A DNA stretch of 64,000 nucleotides. It comes from Thermohalobaculum sp039805905 (GTDB lineage: Bacteria; Pseudomonadota; Alphaproteobacteria; Rhodobacterales; Rhodobacteraceae). The notes beneath the pieces were generated by a model. That model ran no database searches. It saw nothing but the letters and a program-made list of their open reading frames with translations, and had not been told where the DNA came from. Every line of letters starts with the position of its first letter. The stretch's first letter is position 1. Made by a program: the position numbers and the translations under genes. Location of the stretch: positions 620,001 through 684,000 of the forward strand of contig JBDIVM010000002.1 of assembly GCA_039805905.1 (NCBI GenBank), written 5' to 3'. Below, in pieces: positions 18,375-27,078 of this stretch.

Positions 18375-19442
18375 ATGACTGCGCGCCAGCCGATCCTTCA
18401 GCTCAGGCAGATCACGAGGACCTTCGGCCGCTTCGTCGCCGTCGATCACATCGACCTCGACATCGCCGAGGGCGAGTTCTTCACCATCGTTGGCCCCTCC
18501 GGCTCGGGCAAGACCACCATGGTGCGGATGCTTGCCGGAATGGAGACGCCGACCAGCGGCGACATCCTTCTCCGCGGCCAGCGCATCAATGACCTGCCGG
18601 CGAACCGGCGGCCGACCTGCATGGTGTTCCAGTCGCTGGCGCTGTTTCCGCACCGGACCGTCGGCGAGAACATCGAGTTCCCGCTGAAGATGCGCGGCGT
18701 CGCTCCGGCCGAGCGCAGGAAGCGCGCGCTCGGGCTCCTCGGCCAGCTCCGCCTGCCCGAAAGCTATTACGGCAAGCCCGTGACCCAGTGCTCGGGCGGC
18801 GAGCGGCAGCGGGTGGCGCTGGCGCGCGCGCTGGCCTTCGACCCCGAGATCCTGTTCTTCGACGAGCCGCTTTCGGCGATCGACTACAAGCTGCGCAAGA
18901 CGCTGGAGAAGGAGCTGAAGGACATCCACCGCGAGACCGGCAAGACCTTCGTCTACATCACTCATTCGCTCGAGGAGGCGATGGTGATGTCGGACCGGAT
19001 CGGCGTGCTGAAGTCAGGCCGCTTCGTCCAGGTCGGCACGCCGGACGAGATCTACACCCGGCCCGGCAACAAGTTCGTGTCCGAGTTCATGGGCGAGGTG
19101 AACATCCTGCCGATCGAGCCCGGCGCCGACGGCCTGCTCGCCTGCCCGTCACTCGGCACGAGCTTCCGCGGCCCCGAGGGCGTCCCGCCCCGAGGCCAGG
19201 CCTATCTGGTGATCCGGCCCGAGTTCATGCGGTTCGTCGAGGACGGCTCGCGGGCCGACAATGTGGTGACCGGCATCCTCTACAACGAATACGCGCTCGG
19301 GTCGCGCATCCAGTACCAGGTGCGGGTCGGCGAACTGGTCTTCATTGTTGAGAAGCTGCGCCAACAGGCCTCGGACGCGGCGCTCGACACCGCGGTCCGG
19401 ATCGGCTGGGATGGCGCCGACAGCGTCGTGGTGGGCGACTGA
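18375..19442 (+). CDS. ABC transporter ATPase (PotA-like)
   Basis: A 355-residue importer ATPase. Walker A is GPSGSGKTTMVRML, the signature is CSGGERQRVALARAL, and Walker B is ILFFDEPLSAID. A C-terminal TOBE-like regulatory domain follows (VNILPIEPG, then RPEFMRF). It energises uptake with the two permeases that follow. It shares one base (TGATG) with the first permease, showing tight coupling. Confidence 0.88.
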   Translation: MTARQPILQLRQITRTFGRFVAVDHIDLDIAEGEFFTIVGPSGSGKTTMVRMLAGMETPTSGDILLRGQRINDLPANRRPTCMVFQSLALFPHRTVGENIEFPLKMRGVAPAERRKRALGLLGQLRLPESYYGKPVTQCSGGERQRVALARALAFDPEILFFDEPLSAIDYKLRKTLEKELKDIHRETGKTFVYITHSLEEAMVMSDRIGVLKSGRFVQVGTPDEIYTRPGNKFVSEFMGEVNILPIEPGADGLLACPSLGTSFRGPEGVPPRGQAYLVIRPEFMRFVEDGSRADNVVTGILYNEYALGSRIQYQVRVGELVFIVEKLRQQASDAALDTAVRIGWDGADSVVVGD

Positions 19443-20293
19443 TGGGCGGGATTCGGCTCCCCGCCGGCCTGCGCGCGGCGCTGCCGGTGCTCATCTACCT
19501 GCTCGCGGGTTTCGCCGCGCCGCTCCTCGCGGTGATCGGCTACAGCTTTATGCCGCCGCGCTCCTTCGGGCTGACCCAGGCGCCGACGCTGGCGAACTAT
19601 GCCGAAATCTTTCAGGGCAACAGCTACATCGCGCTCTCGTGGTCGCTGTCCTTTGCGGCCCTCACGGTGATCATCCTGGCGCTGATCTGCTACCCGATCG
19701 CGTATGGCATGGCCCGCGTCTTTGGCCGCTGGTCACCCGTGGTAACACTGCTGTTCACCATCCCGCTCTTCGTCTCCGAAAATGTGCGGCTCTATGGCTG
19801 GATCCTGTTCTTCATCAAGAACGGCGTGCTGCTCGGCACCATCAAGGAACTCACCGGGCTCGACTACGAAAGCATCCTGTTCACCAAGGGGATCGTCCTG
19901 ATGGGCATGGTCTATGTCTATGTGCCCTTCATGCTGTTCCCGATGGCGCTCGGGGTTGCGATGGTGCCGAACGACGTGCGAGATGCCGCGAGCGATCTCG
20001 GCGCCACCCGCTGGCAGGTTTTTCGCGAGGTCGAGCTGCCGCTCTCGATGCCCGGCATCATGATCGGCATGCTGCTGACCTTCGTGCTCGCCGTCGGTGC
20101 CATCGCCGAGGCCAAGGTGCTCGGCGGCCAGGTGATCATCCCGATCAGCCACGACATCGAGATCGCCTTCACCTATGCGCAAAACTGGCCGATGGGAGCC
20201 GCGCTGGCAGTGCTGCTCATGCTGATCATCGGCACGCTCGTTCTTCTGGTGCTGCGCCGCTTCGATCTCGATGCGATCCTGGGGAGGCGCTGA
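19442..20293 (+). CDS. ABC transporter permease (PotB-like)
   Basis: A 283-residue inner-membrane permease with six predicted helices. The EAA loop is recognisable as DAASDLGATRWQVFREVELPLSMPGI. It forms half of the translocation pore of the amine-type importer. Its start overlaps the ATPase stop and the second permease follows after three bases. Confidence 0.87.
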   Translation: MGGIRLPAGLRAALPVLIYLLAGFAAPLLAVIGYSFMPPRSFGLTQAPTLANYAEIFQGNSYIALSWSLSFAALTVIILALICYPIAYGMARVFGRWSPVVTLLFTIPLFVSENVRLYGWILFFIKNGVLLGTIKELTGLDYESILFTKGIVLMGMVYVYVPFMLFPMALGVAMVPNDVRDAASDLGATRWQVFREVELPLSMPGIMIGMLLTFVLAVGAIAEAKVLGGQVIIPISHDIEIAFTYAQNWPMGAALAVLLMLIIGTLVLLVLRRFDLDAILGRR

Positions 20294-20296
20294 GCC

Positions 20297-21106
20297 ATGG
20301 CGCGCTTCGACAGCCGAACGCGGCACGCGCTGATCCGGGTCTGGACCCTGGCGGTGCTGGTGTTCGTCTACCTGCCGGCCCTCTCGATCCTGCTCGCCTC
20401 GGCCACGTCGAGCCGCTACTTCCTGTTCCCGATCCGGAAATGGGGCCTCGACTGGTGGCGCAAGACCTTCGCCTCGATAGAGGTGCAGCAGCTGTTCGAG
20501 ACCTCGATCCTGATCGCGCTCTGCGTCATGGTGATCGCCGTGACCATCGGCTTCTTCGGCGCGCTGGCCTTCGCCCGCTACGACTGGAAGGGCCGCTCGG
20601 CCTATCAGAAGCTCGTGCTCCTGCCGATCTTCTTCCCGCAGTCGGTGCTGGGGCTGTCGCTGCTCTTGTGGTTCAATGCGCTCGGCGTCAACCTTTCGTG
20701 GCAAACGGCGGTCTTCGCCCATCTGGTCTGGATCATCCCGGTGGTGACGCTGGTGATCTCGATCCAGGTCTACAGCTTCGACCCGGCTCTCGAGGAGGCC
20801 GCCTTCGACCTCGGCGCCAGCCGCTGGCAGGTGTTTCGCGAGGTTACGCTGCCGGTGCTGCTGCCCGGAGTGGTGTCGGGCGCGCTGTTCGCCTTCCTGC
20901 TCTCATGGGGCAACTTCCCGCTCTCGCTCTTCACCACCGGGGCCGACACCACGATTCCGGAATATCTCTACGCCAAGATGGTCGCCGGCTACACGCCGGG
21001 GGTGCCGGTGCTGGGCACCGTCTCGACTTTCGGGGCGGCGACCCTGCTGCTCGGCGGCTATGGCGCGATCGTCTGGCGCCGCCGGGTGCGGGAACAGTCC
21101 CGGTAG
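20297..21106 (+). CDS. ABC transporter permease (PotC-like)
   Basis: A 269-residue permease, the second membrane subunit. The EAA loop is EAAFDLGASRWQVFREVTLPVLLPGV. The importer (binding protein, ATPase, two permeases) is complete. The next gene, a dehydrogenase, starts 21 bases downstream after an AGGAGGAA ribosome site, so importer and enzyme are probably one transcript. Confidence 0.87.
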   Translation: MARFDSRTRHALIRVWTLAVLVFVYLPALSILLASATSSRYFLFPIRKWGLDWWRKTFASIEVQQLFETSILIALCVMVIAVTIGFFGALAFARYDWKGRSAYQKLVLLPIFFPQSVLGLSLLLWFNALGVNLSWQTAVFAHLVWIIPVVTLVISIQVYSFDPALEEAAFDLGASRWQVFREVTLPVLLPGVVSGALFAFLLSWGNFPLSLFTTGADTTIPEYLYAKMVAGYTPGVPVLGTVSTFGAATLLLGGYGAIVWRRRVREQSR

Positions 21107-21127
21107 GAAACAGGAGGAGGAATCCGC

Positions 21128-21898
21128 ATGCTCACCCCGATCACCGGCAAGTCCGTCATCGTCACCGGCGCGAGCAAGGGCATCGGCAAGGGCATTGCCC
21201 GGGTCTTCGCGAACCAGGGCGCGAAGGTGATGGTGGTCGGCCGCAACGGCGAGGCCGCGGCCGCCGCGGCGGCCGAGATCGGCAACGGCGCCCGCAGCTT
21301 CGCCGCCGATGTCGCCGACTGGGAGCAGTCGCAGGCGATGGCGAAGGCGGCAGCCGACGCCTTCGGCGGCATCGACATCCTCTGCGCCAATGCCGGGGTC
21401 TATCCGCAGACGAAACTCGAGACGATGGACCCCTCGGAATGGGACCTCGTGATGGGCACCAACCTCAAGGGCAACTTCCTCAGCGTGAAGGCCTGCCTGC
21501 CCTGGCTGAAGCAGTCGGGCGAGGGACGGGTGATCCTGACCTCGTCGATTACCGGGCCGGTGACCGGCTTCCCCGGCTGGGCCCATTACGGGGCGTCGAA
21601 ATCCGGACAGCTCGGCTTCATGCGGACGGCCTGCATCGAGCTGGCGAAATACGGCATCACGGTCAATGCGGTGCTCCCCGGCAACATCGTCACCGAGGGG
21701 CTCGAGGGGCTGGGCGAGGAGTACCTCAGGACCATGGCCGCCTCGATCCCGCTCAAGAAGCTGGGCCGGGTCGAGGACATCAGCAACGCGGCACTGTTCC
21801 TGGCCTCGAAGGAGGCGGGCTACGTCACCGGCCAGACCATCATCGTCGATGGCGGCCAGATTCTGCCGGAGTCGCTCGAGGCGATCCAGCAGGCGTGA
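21128..21898 (+). CDS. SDR-family alcohol dehydrogenase
   Basis: A 256-residue classical short-chain dehydrogenase. It has the cofactor motif TGASKGIGKGIA, the NAG motif in CANAGVY, the catalytic Ser in ILTSSITG and the YGASK active site. The family is present in RMM-type microcompartment loci, where an SDR of this kind oxidises 1-amino-2-propanol. I infer the same or a related alcohol here. It ends the first operon and is followed by a hairpin. Confidence 0.85.
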   Translation: MLTPITGKSVIVTGASKGIGKGIARVFANQGAKVMVVGRNGEAAAAAAAEIGNGARSFAADVADWEQSQAMAKAAADAFGGIDILCANAGVYPQTKLETMDPSEWDLVMGTNLKGNFLSVKACLPWLKQSGEGRVILTSSITGPVTGFPGWAHYGASKSGQLGFMRTACIELAKYGITVNAVLPGNIVTEGLEGLGEEYLRTMAASIPLKKLGRVEDISNAALFLASKEAGYVTGQTIIVDGGQILPESLEAIQQA

Positions 21899-21913
21899 GC
21901 CGCTGGCACCGGG

Positions 21914-21939
21914 GCCGGCCGGAGCAACTCCCGGCCGGC
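21914..21939. terminator. Terminator-like hairpin between convergent genes
   Basis: GCCGGCCGG and its complement CCGGCCGGC are separated by eight bases, between the SDR gene (rightwards) and the DeoR-type regulator (leftwards). It can serve both strands. No long T-run follows. Confidence 0.5.
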
Positions 21940-22025
21940 GATCAAGCTTGAGCACGGATTTAAGGTGTTGATAGAAAACACATGTCAAGAAGTGTATCGA
22001 AATCGGGCACCCTGCGGGGAGGGGA

Positions 22026-22802
22026 TCAGCCGGTGGCGATCTCGGTCCCGCTTTCGGCCAATATCTCGGCAAGCGCACCCTCGGGACGGGCGTCGCTGAC
22101 CAGCGTCACCGCCGCGGACCACGGCCCGTAGACCATCAGCGAGGGGCGGTCGAATTTCGAGTGGTCCGCGAGGACCAGGGTGCGCGAGGCCCGCCGCGTC
22201 ATCGCGCCGTAGACCTGCCCCGGCCCCATCGCCGCGTCGTTCGGCCCCTCGACGGTCAGGCCCGAGGCGCCGAGAAAGGCCTTGTTGGCGCGGAAGTGCT
22301 GCAGCGCCTCCACCGTCTCGGCGCCGTGGATCAGCCCTTCGCGGCTGTCATACTCGCCGGGCAGCATCAGCACGCGCACCAGGGGATTCACCGCCAGCGC
22401 CATGGCGATCGAGAAGGCGTGTGTGATCACCGTCAGTGGCAGGTCCAGCGCCGCCACCTGATTGGCGAAGTGCAGCGTGGTCGCGCCGCCGCCGATCATC
22501 AGGATGTCATTGCGCTCGACCCGCCCCGCCGCCGCGGCGGCGATGCGCTGACGCTCGGCGACCATCAACCCCTCGCGCTCGGCAAGGCCGGGCTCGAACA
22601 CCACGGGCCGCATCGCGCCGCCATAGGTCCGGCTGATCAGTCCGCGCCCGTCGAGCTCGGCAAGATCGCGCCGGATCGTCTCGGTCGAGACGCCGAGCCG
22701 CCCGGCCAGTTCGCCCACCCGGATCGCCGGGTGGAGCCGCAGGTCGGCGATGATCTGGCGCTGCCTGCCCGCCTTGCCGCGCAGCTGCCTGCCCACAGTC
22801 AT
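22026..22802 (-). CDS. DeoR-family transcriptional regulator
   Basis: A 258-residue DeoR-type regulator. The N-terminal winged helix reads RQIIADLRLHPAIRVGELAGRLGVSTETIRRDLAELDGRGLISRTYGGA, and the C-terminal sugar-phosphate-isomerase-like sensor domain includes MIGGGATTLHFANQV and LVLADHSKFDRPS. Family members are mostly repressors released by a phosphorylated metabolite, which fits an amino-alcohol phosphate made by the kinase encoded at 28.1 kb. I chose the ATG at 22802 because GGGAGG lies just upstream; an in-frame ATG exists at 22835. It is divergent from the aminotransferase gene. Confidence 0.85.
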   Translation of the reverse strand: MTVGRQLRGKAGRQRQIIADLRLHPAIRVGELAGRLGVSTETIRRDLAELDGRGLISRTYGGAMRPVVFEPGLAEREGLMVAERQRIAAAAAGRVERNDILMIGGGATTLHFANQVAALDLPLTVITHAFSIAMALAVNPLVRVLMLPGEYDSREGLIHGAETVEALQHFRANKAFLGASGLTVEGPNDAAMGPGQVYGAMTRRASRTLVLADHSKFDRPSLMVYGPWSAAVTLVSDARPEGALAEILAESGTEIATG

Positions 22803-22940
22803 CCCCCGCCTCCCAGATTGACCGGAGTCCAACATATCTAGCGCAACCCCCCTCTGATCGCAACCAAATATGCCCGATTTACAATGCTAAAAAGTTGGAG
22901 TATGGTCATTTTGGTTGTGATTCCGGTCAGGAAGATGCCC
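22803..22940 (+). promoter_or_regulatory. Divergent control region with promoter and paired operator
   Basis: This gap holds a rightward promoter, TTTACA (22878-22883), a 17-base spacer and TATGGT (22901-22906). It is bracketed by an inverted pair, CAACCAAA at 22861-22868 and TTTGGTTG at 22910-22917. The pair lies just upstream of the -35 and just downstream of the -10, as expected for repression by the divergent DeoR-type protein. The aminotransferase ATG at 22941 has AGGA eight bases upstream. Confidence 0.6.
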
Positions 22941-24221
22941 ATGTTCGATTACGGCCTGTTCCGCTTCGAGGACAAGCAGGACCTGTTCGACAAGGCGATC
23001 CGGTTCTGGAACCCGGACAAGACCCGGTTCTGGCAGAGCGTTGGGGTCGACCTGGTGATCGACCGGCGTGAGGGCTACTGCCTCTACGACATGTCCGGTC
23101 GCCGGCTGATCGACCTGCACCTCAACGGCGGCACCTACAATTTCGGCCACCGCCACCCGGAGCTGATCGAGACGCTGAAGGGCGCGCTCGACTATTTCGA
23201 CATGGGCAACCACTGGTTCCCCTCGGTCGCCCGCGCCGCCCTGTCCGAGGCGCTGATCAAGACTGCCCCGGGGATGAAGTACGTCGTCTTCGGCGCCGGC
23301 GGCGCGGAGGGCGTGGAGATCGCGCTGAAAAGCGCCCGCTACGCCACGAAACGGCGCAAGATCGTCTCGATCATCAAGGGCTATCACGGACATTCCGGGC
23401 TCTCGGTCGCCACCGGCGACGAGCGCTTCACGAAGATCTTCCTCGTCGACCGGCCCGACGAGTTCGTGCAGGTGCCCTTCAACGACATACCAGCCATGGA
23501 ACAGGCGCTGAAAGGCAATGACGTGGCGGCGCTGATCATCGAGACGATTCCCGCGACCTACGGCTTCCCGATGCCGAAGCAAGGCTACCTCCAGGCCTGT
23601 CGCGAGCTCTGCACCCGCCATGGCGCGGTCTACATCGCCGACGAGGTGCAGACCGGGTTGATGCGCACCGGCGAGATGTGGGGCTGGCAGACCTATGGCA
23701 TCCAGCCCGACATCTTCGTCACCGCCAAGGGGCTGGGCGGCGGGCTCTATCCGATCAGCGCGGCGGTCGTGGACGAGCGCTGCGGCGGCTGGCTGAACGT
23801 GGACGGGGCGGCGCACATCACCACCTCGGGCGGGGCCGAACTCGGCTGCATCGTCGCCCACAAGGTGATCGAGATGCTGAACCGGCCCGAGGTGCGGGCG
23901 AACACCCATTTCGTCACCGAGTTCTTCGCCGAGGGCATGCGCGAGATGATGGCGCGGCACGGCGATATCTTCGTCGGCGTGCGCCAGAAGGGCGTGGTGC
24001 TGGGCCTCGAATTCGACCATCCGGAGGGCGCCGTCGCGGTCTCGCGGGCGCTCTACGAGCACGGCATCTGGGCGATCTTCTCGTCGCTCGACAAGCGGGT
24101 TCTGCAGTTCAAGCCCGGCGTCCTGCTCACCGCCGAGATGTGCCAGGAGATCCTCGACCGCTTCGACGCCGCCATGCCGCGGGCGCGCGAGCTGATCCGT
24201 GCCCTGCCGAAGGCCGCATGA
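22941..24221 (+). CDS. Class III aminotransferase / amino-alcohol phosphate phospho-lyase
   Basis: A 426-residue PLP enzyme of aminotransferase class III. Family landmarks are FGAGGAEGVEIALKSAR, GYHGHSG, IADEVQTGLMRTG and the PLP-lysine region VTAKGLGGGLYPISA. Relatives include ethanolamine-phosphate phospho-lyases, and RMM microcompartment loci carry one of this class. With the APH-type kinase at 28.1 kb it would turn an amino-alcohol phosphate (1-amino-2-propanol phosphate) into aldehyde, ammonia and phosphate. A true transaminase remains possible. No encapsulation peptide is obvious. It heads the second, DeoR-controlled operon. Confidence 0.82.
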   Translation: MFDYGLFRFEDKQDLFDKAIRFWNPDKTRFWQSVGVDLVIDRREGYCLYDMSGRRLIDLHLNGGTYNFGHRHPELIETLKGALDYFDMGNHWFPSVARAALSEALIKTAPGMKYVVFGAGGAEGVEIALKSARYATKRRKIVSIIKGYHGHSGLSVATGDERFTKIFLVDRPDEFVQVPFNDIPAMEQALKGNDVAALIIETIPATYGFPMPKQGYLQACRELCTRHGAVYIADEVQTGLMRTGEMWGWQTYGIQPDIFVTAKGLGGGLYPISAAVVDERCGGWLNVDGAAHITTSGGAELGCIVAHKVIEMLNRPEVRANTHFVTEFFAEGMREMMARHGDIFVGVRQKGVVLGLEFDHPEGAVAVSRALYEHGIWAIFSSLDKRVLQFKPGVLLTAEMCQEILDRFDAAMPRARELIRALPKAA

Positions 24222-24231
24222 GGGAAGCACC

Positions 24232-25749
24232 ATGTCCAGCGCCTCGACCCCGCTGATGAAGGTTCCCGACTCGGTCCGCGAGACCGTGCGGATGAAGCTC
24301 GATACCGCCCGCTGGGCGGCGTCGAAACTGGCGCGCACCGACCGCGCCGCGATCGCGCGGATCGTCGACGCGGTGGCGGCGGCAGGCCACGCCAAGGCGC
24401 GGCACTATGCCGAATGGGCCGTGCGCGAGACCGGCTACGGCGTGGTCGAGCACAAGGTGATCAAGAACGAGGCCTGCTCGAAGGGAATCGTCGAGATCTA
24501 CCGCGACCGCGACTTCGTCAGCCCGCGCATCGACACAGGTCGCAAGATCGTCGAGCTGCCGCGCCCGGCCGGCGTGGTGCTGGCGCTGGTGCCGGTGACG
24601 AACCCGGTGGCGACGGTCTACTTCAAGACGCTGCTGGCGCTGATGACCCGCAACGCGGTCATCCTCAGCCCGCATCCGGGCGCCAAGGGGGTCTGCGCCG
24701 ATGCGGCGCGGACGCTGGCGGCGGCGGCGAAGGCGGCGGGCGCGCCCGAGGGCACGATCCAGGTGATCGAGGAGCCGGACATTCCGCTGATCGAGGCGGT
24801 CATGTCGGACGAGCGGGTGGATCTCATCGTCGCCACCGGCGGGCCGGCGGTGGTGAAGGCCGCCTACCGCTCGGGCAACCCGGCTCTGGGGGTGGGGCCA
24901 GGCAATGCGCCGGTGCTGGTGGACGATACCGCAGACCTCAGGAAGGCGGCGCGGCGGATCGTCGAGTCGAAGGCCTTCGACAACTCGATCCTCTGCACCA
25001 ACGAGTCGACCGTGCTGGCCTATGACTCCATCGCCGACCGGCTGCTCGGCGAGTTCAGGGCCGCGGGCGCCCATGTCTGCTCGCCGGCCGAGGTGGAGAA
25101 GGTGCGGGCCTTCCTGTTCCGCGAGGGCAGATTCCACACCGCGGCGATCGGCAAGGACGCGACCTGGATCGCGCGCGAGGCGGGTTTCGGCGCGAACGGC
25201 GCGAAGATCCTGTTGACGCCGGTTTCGCTGGTTCAGCCCGAGGAGAGGCTCGTGCGCGAGAAGCTCTGCCCGGTGCTGGCATTTGCCCGGGTCGGCGGGA
25301 TCGAGCAGGCGATCGCCTCGGCCCGGTCGATGATGCGCCATGCCGGGCGCGGGCATTCCGCCGCGATCCATTCCGGGAGCGAGGCGAACGTGATGGCCTT
25401 CGCCTCCGCCGTCCCGGCGCTCAGGACCACGGTCAATGCCGGCTGCTCGCTCGGAGCCTCTGGCTTCGAGACCAATCTCGGCCCTTCGATGACCATCGGA
25501 ACCGGCTTCGCGGGAGGCTCGTCGATCGGCGACAACCTGACGCCGGACCACTTCGTGCACTTCGCGCGGATCGCCTACAACAAGGACGCTGCCGAGGTGT
25601 TCGGAAAATACGAGGGCCTCGACCCGCTCGCGCTGCCGCGCAAGGTGGCGCAGCCGCAGCCTGCGGAGGCCGGCAGCGAGACGGACGCGATGCGGCGCGA
25701 GCTGAGGCGCATCATCCTCGAGGAGCTCAACGCCGTGCTCGCGGCCTGA
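24232..25749 (+). CDS. CoA-acylating aldehyde dehydrogenase with C-terminal encapsulation helix
   Basis: A 505-residue aldehyde dehydrogenase of the microcompartment (PduP/EutE) group. The catalytic Cys sits in FDNSILCTNEST (about residue 263), with the GNPALGVGPGNAPV cofactor region before it. The C-terminal 24 residues form an amphipathic helix (RRELRRIILEEL core) joined by a Pro/Ala-rich linker, a typical encapsulation peptide. It should convert the luminal aldehyde, probably propionaldehyde, to acyl-CoA and NADH inside the shell. The start ATG follows GAGGGAAG. Confidence 0.9.
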   Translation: MSSASTPLMKVPDSVRETVRMKLDTARWAASKLARTDRAAIARIVDAVAAAGHAKARHYAEWAVRETGYGVVEHKVIKNEACSKGIVEIYRDRDFVSPRIDTGRKIVELPRPAGVVLALVPVTNPVATVYFKTLLALMTRNAVILSPHPGAKGVCADAARTLAAAAKAAGAPEGTIQVIEEPDIPLIEAVMSDERVDLIVATGGPAVVKAAYRSGNPALGVGPGNAPVLVDDTADLRKAARRIVESKAFDNSILCTNESTVLAYDSIADRLLGEFRAAGAHVCSPAEVEKVRAFLFREGRFHTAAIGKDATWIAREAGFGANGAKILLTPVSLVQPEERLVREKLCPVLAFARVGGIEQAIASARSMMRHAGRGHSAAIHSGSEANVMAFASAVPALRTTVNAGCSLGASGFETNLGPSMTIGTGFAGGSSIGDNLTPDHFVHFARIAYNKDAAEVFGKYEGLDPLALPRKVAQPQPAEAGSETDAMRRELRRIILEELNAVLAA

Positions 25750-25757
25750 GGACAGTG

Positions 25758-26363
25758 ATGGCCACCCTCCGCTCCTTCATCTTCATAGACCAGATGCAGC
25801 CCCAGACCATGTGCTATCTGGGAAGCTGGATCCGCGGCTCGCTGCCGCGCACCGGCATGGCGGCGCAGATCATCGAGGTGGCGCCCGGGCTCGACATCGA
25901 GGCGCTCACCGACACGGCGCTGAAGGAGGCCGATGTCGGGGGCGGCATCCTGGTGGTCGAGCGGCAGTTCGGCTATCTCGAGTTCCATTCCCGCTCGACC
26001 TCCGCCGTGAAGGCCGCGGCCGAGGCGGTGCTGCGCGCGCTCGGCGTCGGGGCGGGCGAGGCGATGCGGCCGAAGATCCTTGCGGCCCGGGTGGTGACGC
26101 GGATCGATCCGCTGCACGCCTTTCTCATCAACCGTAACAAGCTCGGCTCGATGATCCTGGCGGGCGAGACCCTGTTCGTGCTGGAGACCGAGCCCGCGGC
26201 CTGGGCCATCCTCGCCTGCAACGCGGCCGAGAAGGCGGCGACGATCAAGGTGGTGGACTACCGGATGATCGGCGCGACCGGGCGGCTGTACCTTTCGGGC
26301 AGCGAATCCGAGGTGCGCGCCGCGGCGAGCGCGGCGCAGGAAGCGCTGGAGCTGGCAGCATGA
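25758..26363 (+). CDS. Tandem-domain shell protein (BMC-T), RMM-like
   Basis: A 201-residue protein with two BMC domains, building pseudohexameric trimers in the shell facets. The first domain reads TLRSFIFIDQMQPQTMCYLGSW and GGILVVERQFGYLEFHS; the second has HAFLINRNKLGSMILAGETLFVLE and GATGRLYLSGSE. It resembles BMC-T proteins of RMM-type loci and the second BMC-T at 27.4 kb. The ATG at 25758 has GAGGA five bases upstream. It overlaps the next gene by four bases. Confidence 0.88.
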   Translation: MATLRSFIFIDQMQPQTMCYLGSWIRGSLPRTGMAAQIIEVAPGLDIEALTDTALKEADVGGGILVVERQFGYLEFHSRSTSAVKAAAEAVLRALGVGAGEAMRPKILAARVVTRIDPLHAFLINRNKLGSMILAGETLFVLETEPAAWAILACNAAEKAATIKVVDYRMIGATGRLYLSGSESEVRAAASAAQEALELAA

Positions 26364-26791
26364 GCGAGGCGGAGCTGCGAGCGATGGTCCGCGAGGTGCT
26401 GCGCGAAGCGCTGGCGAAGGGGCGCCCGGCGAAAGGGCATCCGGCGACGGGAACCACGCACCCTGCCCCGGCCGCCCCCGCCGAGCCGGTGCGGCTCGCC
26501 GGCGACGCCGACCTCGCCGCCTTCGTGCAGCGGATCATCCGCATGATGGACGACCCGACGACAGCGAAGGCGCTGCGCGCCGGGACGCTGCGGTTCACGC
26601 TGGCCGGCGCGCCGGTTGCGCCTGCAGCGCCACTCGCCGCGGGGACGGCCCTCACCGGCACCGTCACCGAGGCGAAGGTCGGCACGATGAAGGATGCGGG
26701 CACGATCGTGCTGGCGCCGGATGCCGTGATCACGCCCTTGGCCCGCGACCGGGCAAGGGCGCTCGGTCTCAAGATCGAAAGGAGACGCTGA
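26360..26791 (+). CDS. Microcompartment accessory protein with N-terminal encapsulation-like helix
   Basis: A 143-residue protein of unknown function found within the shell operon. It starts with an amphipathic helix (ELRAMVREVLREAL) of encapsulation-peptide character, followed by an Ala/Pro linker. A helical part (LAAFVQRIIRMMDD) comes next. The C-terminal segment TIVLAPDAVITPLARDRARALGLKI resembles the end domain seen in several Eut/Pdu accessory proteins. The helix echoes the tail of the aldehyde dehydrogenase, so this may be a cargo adaptor or scaffold. Function is inferred only from position and the helix. Confidence 0.65.
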   Translation: MSEAELRAMVREVLREALAKGRPAKGHPATGTTHPAPAAPAEPVRLAGDADLAAFVQRIIRMMDDPTTAKALRAGTLRFTLAGAPVAPAAPLAAGTALTGTVTEAKVGTMKDAGTIVLAPDAVITPLARDRARALGLKIERRR

Positions 26792-27066
26792 TGCTTTCCG
26801 CGACCGTCACCGGACGCATCTGGTCCACCAAGCGGCTCGCCGAGGTTCCGGCGGGCTCGATCCTCGAGGTGCTGGTCGACGGCTCGACCGCCCCTCTCCT
26901 CGCCTTCGACCCGCTCGGCTGCGGCGAAGGCGAACGTGTGATGGTCGCGACGGGCTCCGTCGCGGCCGCATGGTTCCCGGGCAAGCACCCGCCGATCGAC
27001 GCCCTCATCATCGGGATCGTCGACGAGGCGGTGAGGCCTGCGGGAAAATCGAAGCAGCAGCGCTGA
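26791..27066 (+). CDS. Pentameric vertex shell protein (BMC-P, EutN/CcmL family)
   Basis: A 91-residue EutN/CcmL protein that caps the shell vertices. It begins with MLSATVTGRIWSTKR and contains LLAFDPLGCGEGERVMVATGSVA followed by PIDALIIGIVDEA, all conserved in the family. A GAAAGGAG site lies just upstream, and the ATG shares one base with the previous stop. As the only BMC-P in the island it should be sufficient to close the shell. Confidence 0.93.
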   Translation: MLSATVTGRIWSTKRLAEVPAGSILEVLVDGSTAPLLAFDPLGCGEGERVMVATGSVAAAWFPGKHPPIDALIIGIVDEAVRPAGKSKQQR

Positions 27067-27078
27067 CAGGAGGACAAA

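Noticed and set aside
22887..24395. 502-codon minus-strand frame opposite the aminotransferase
   Set aside because: Shadow of the PLP enzyme, Asp/His/Arg-rich without domains.
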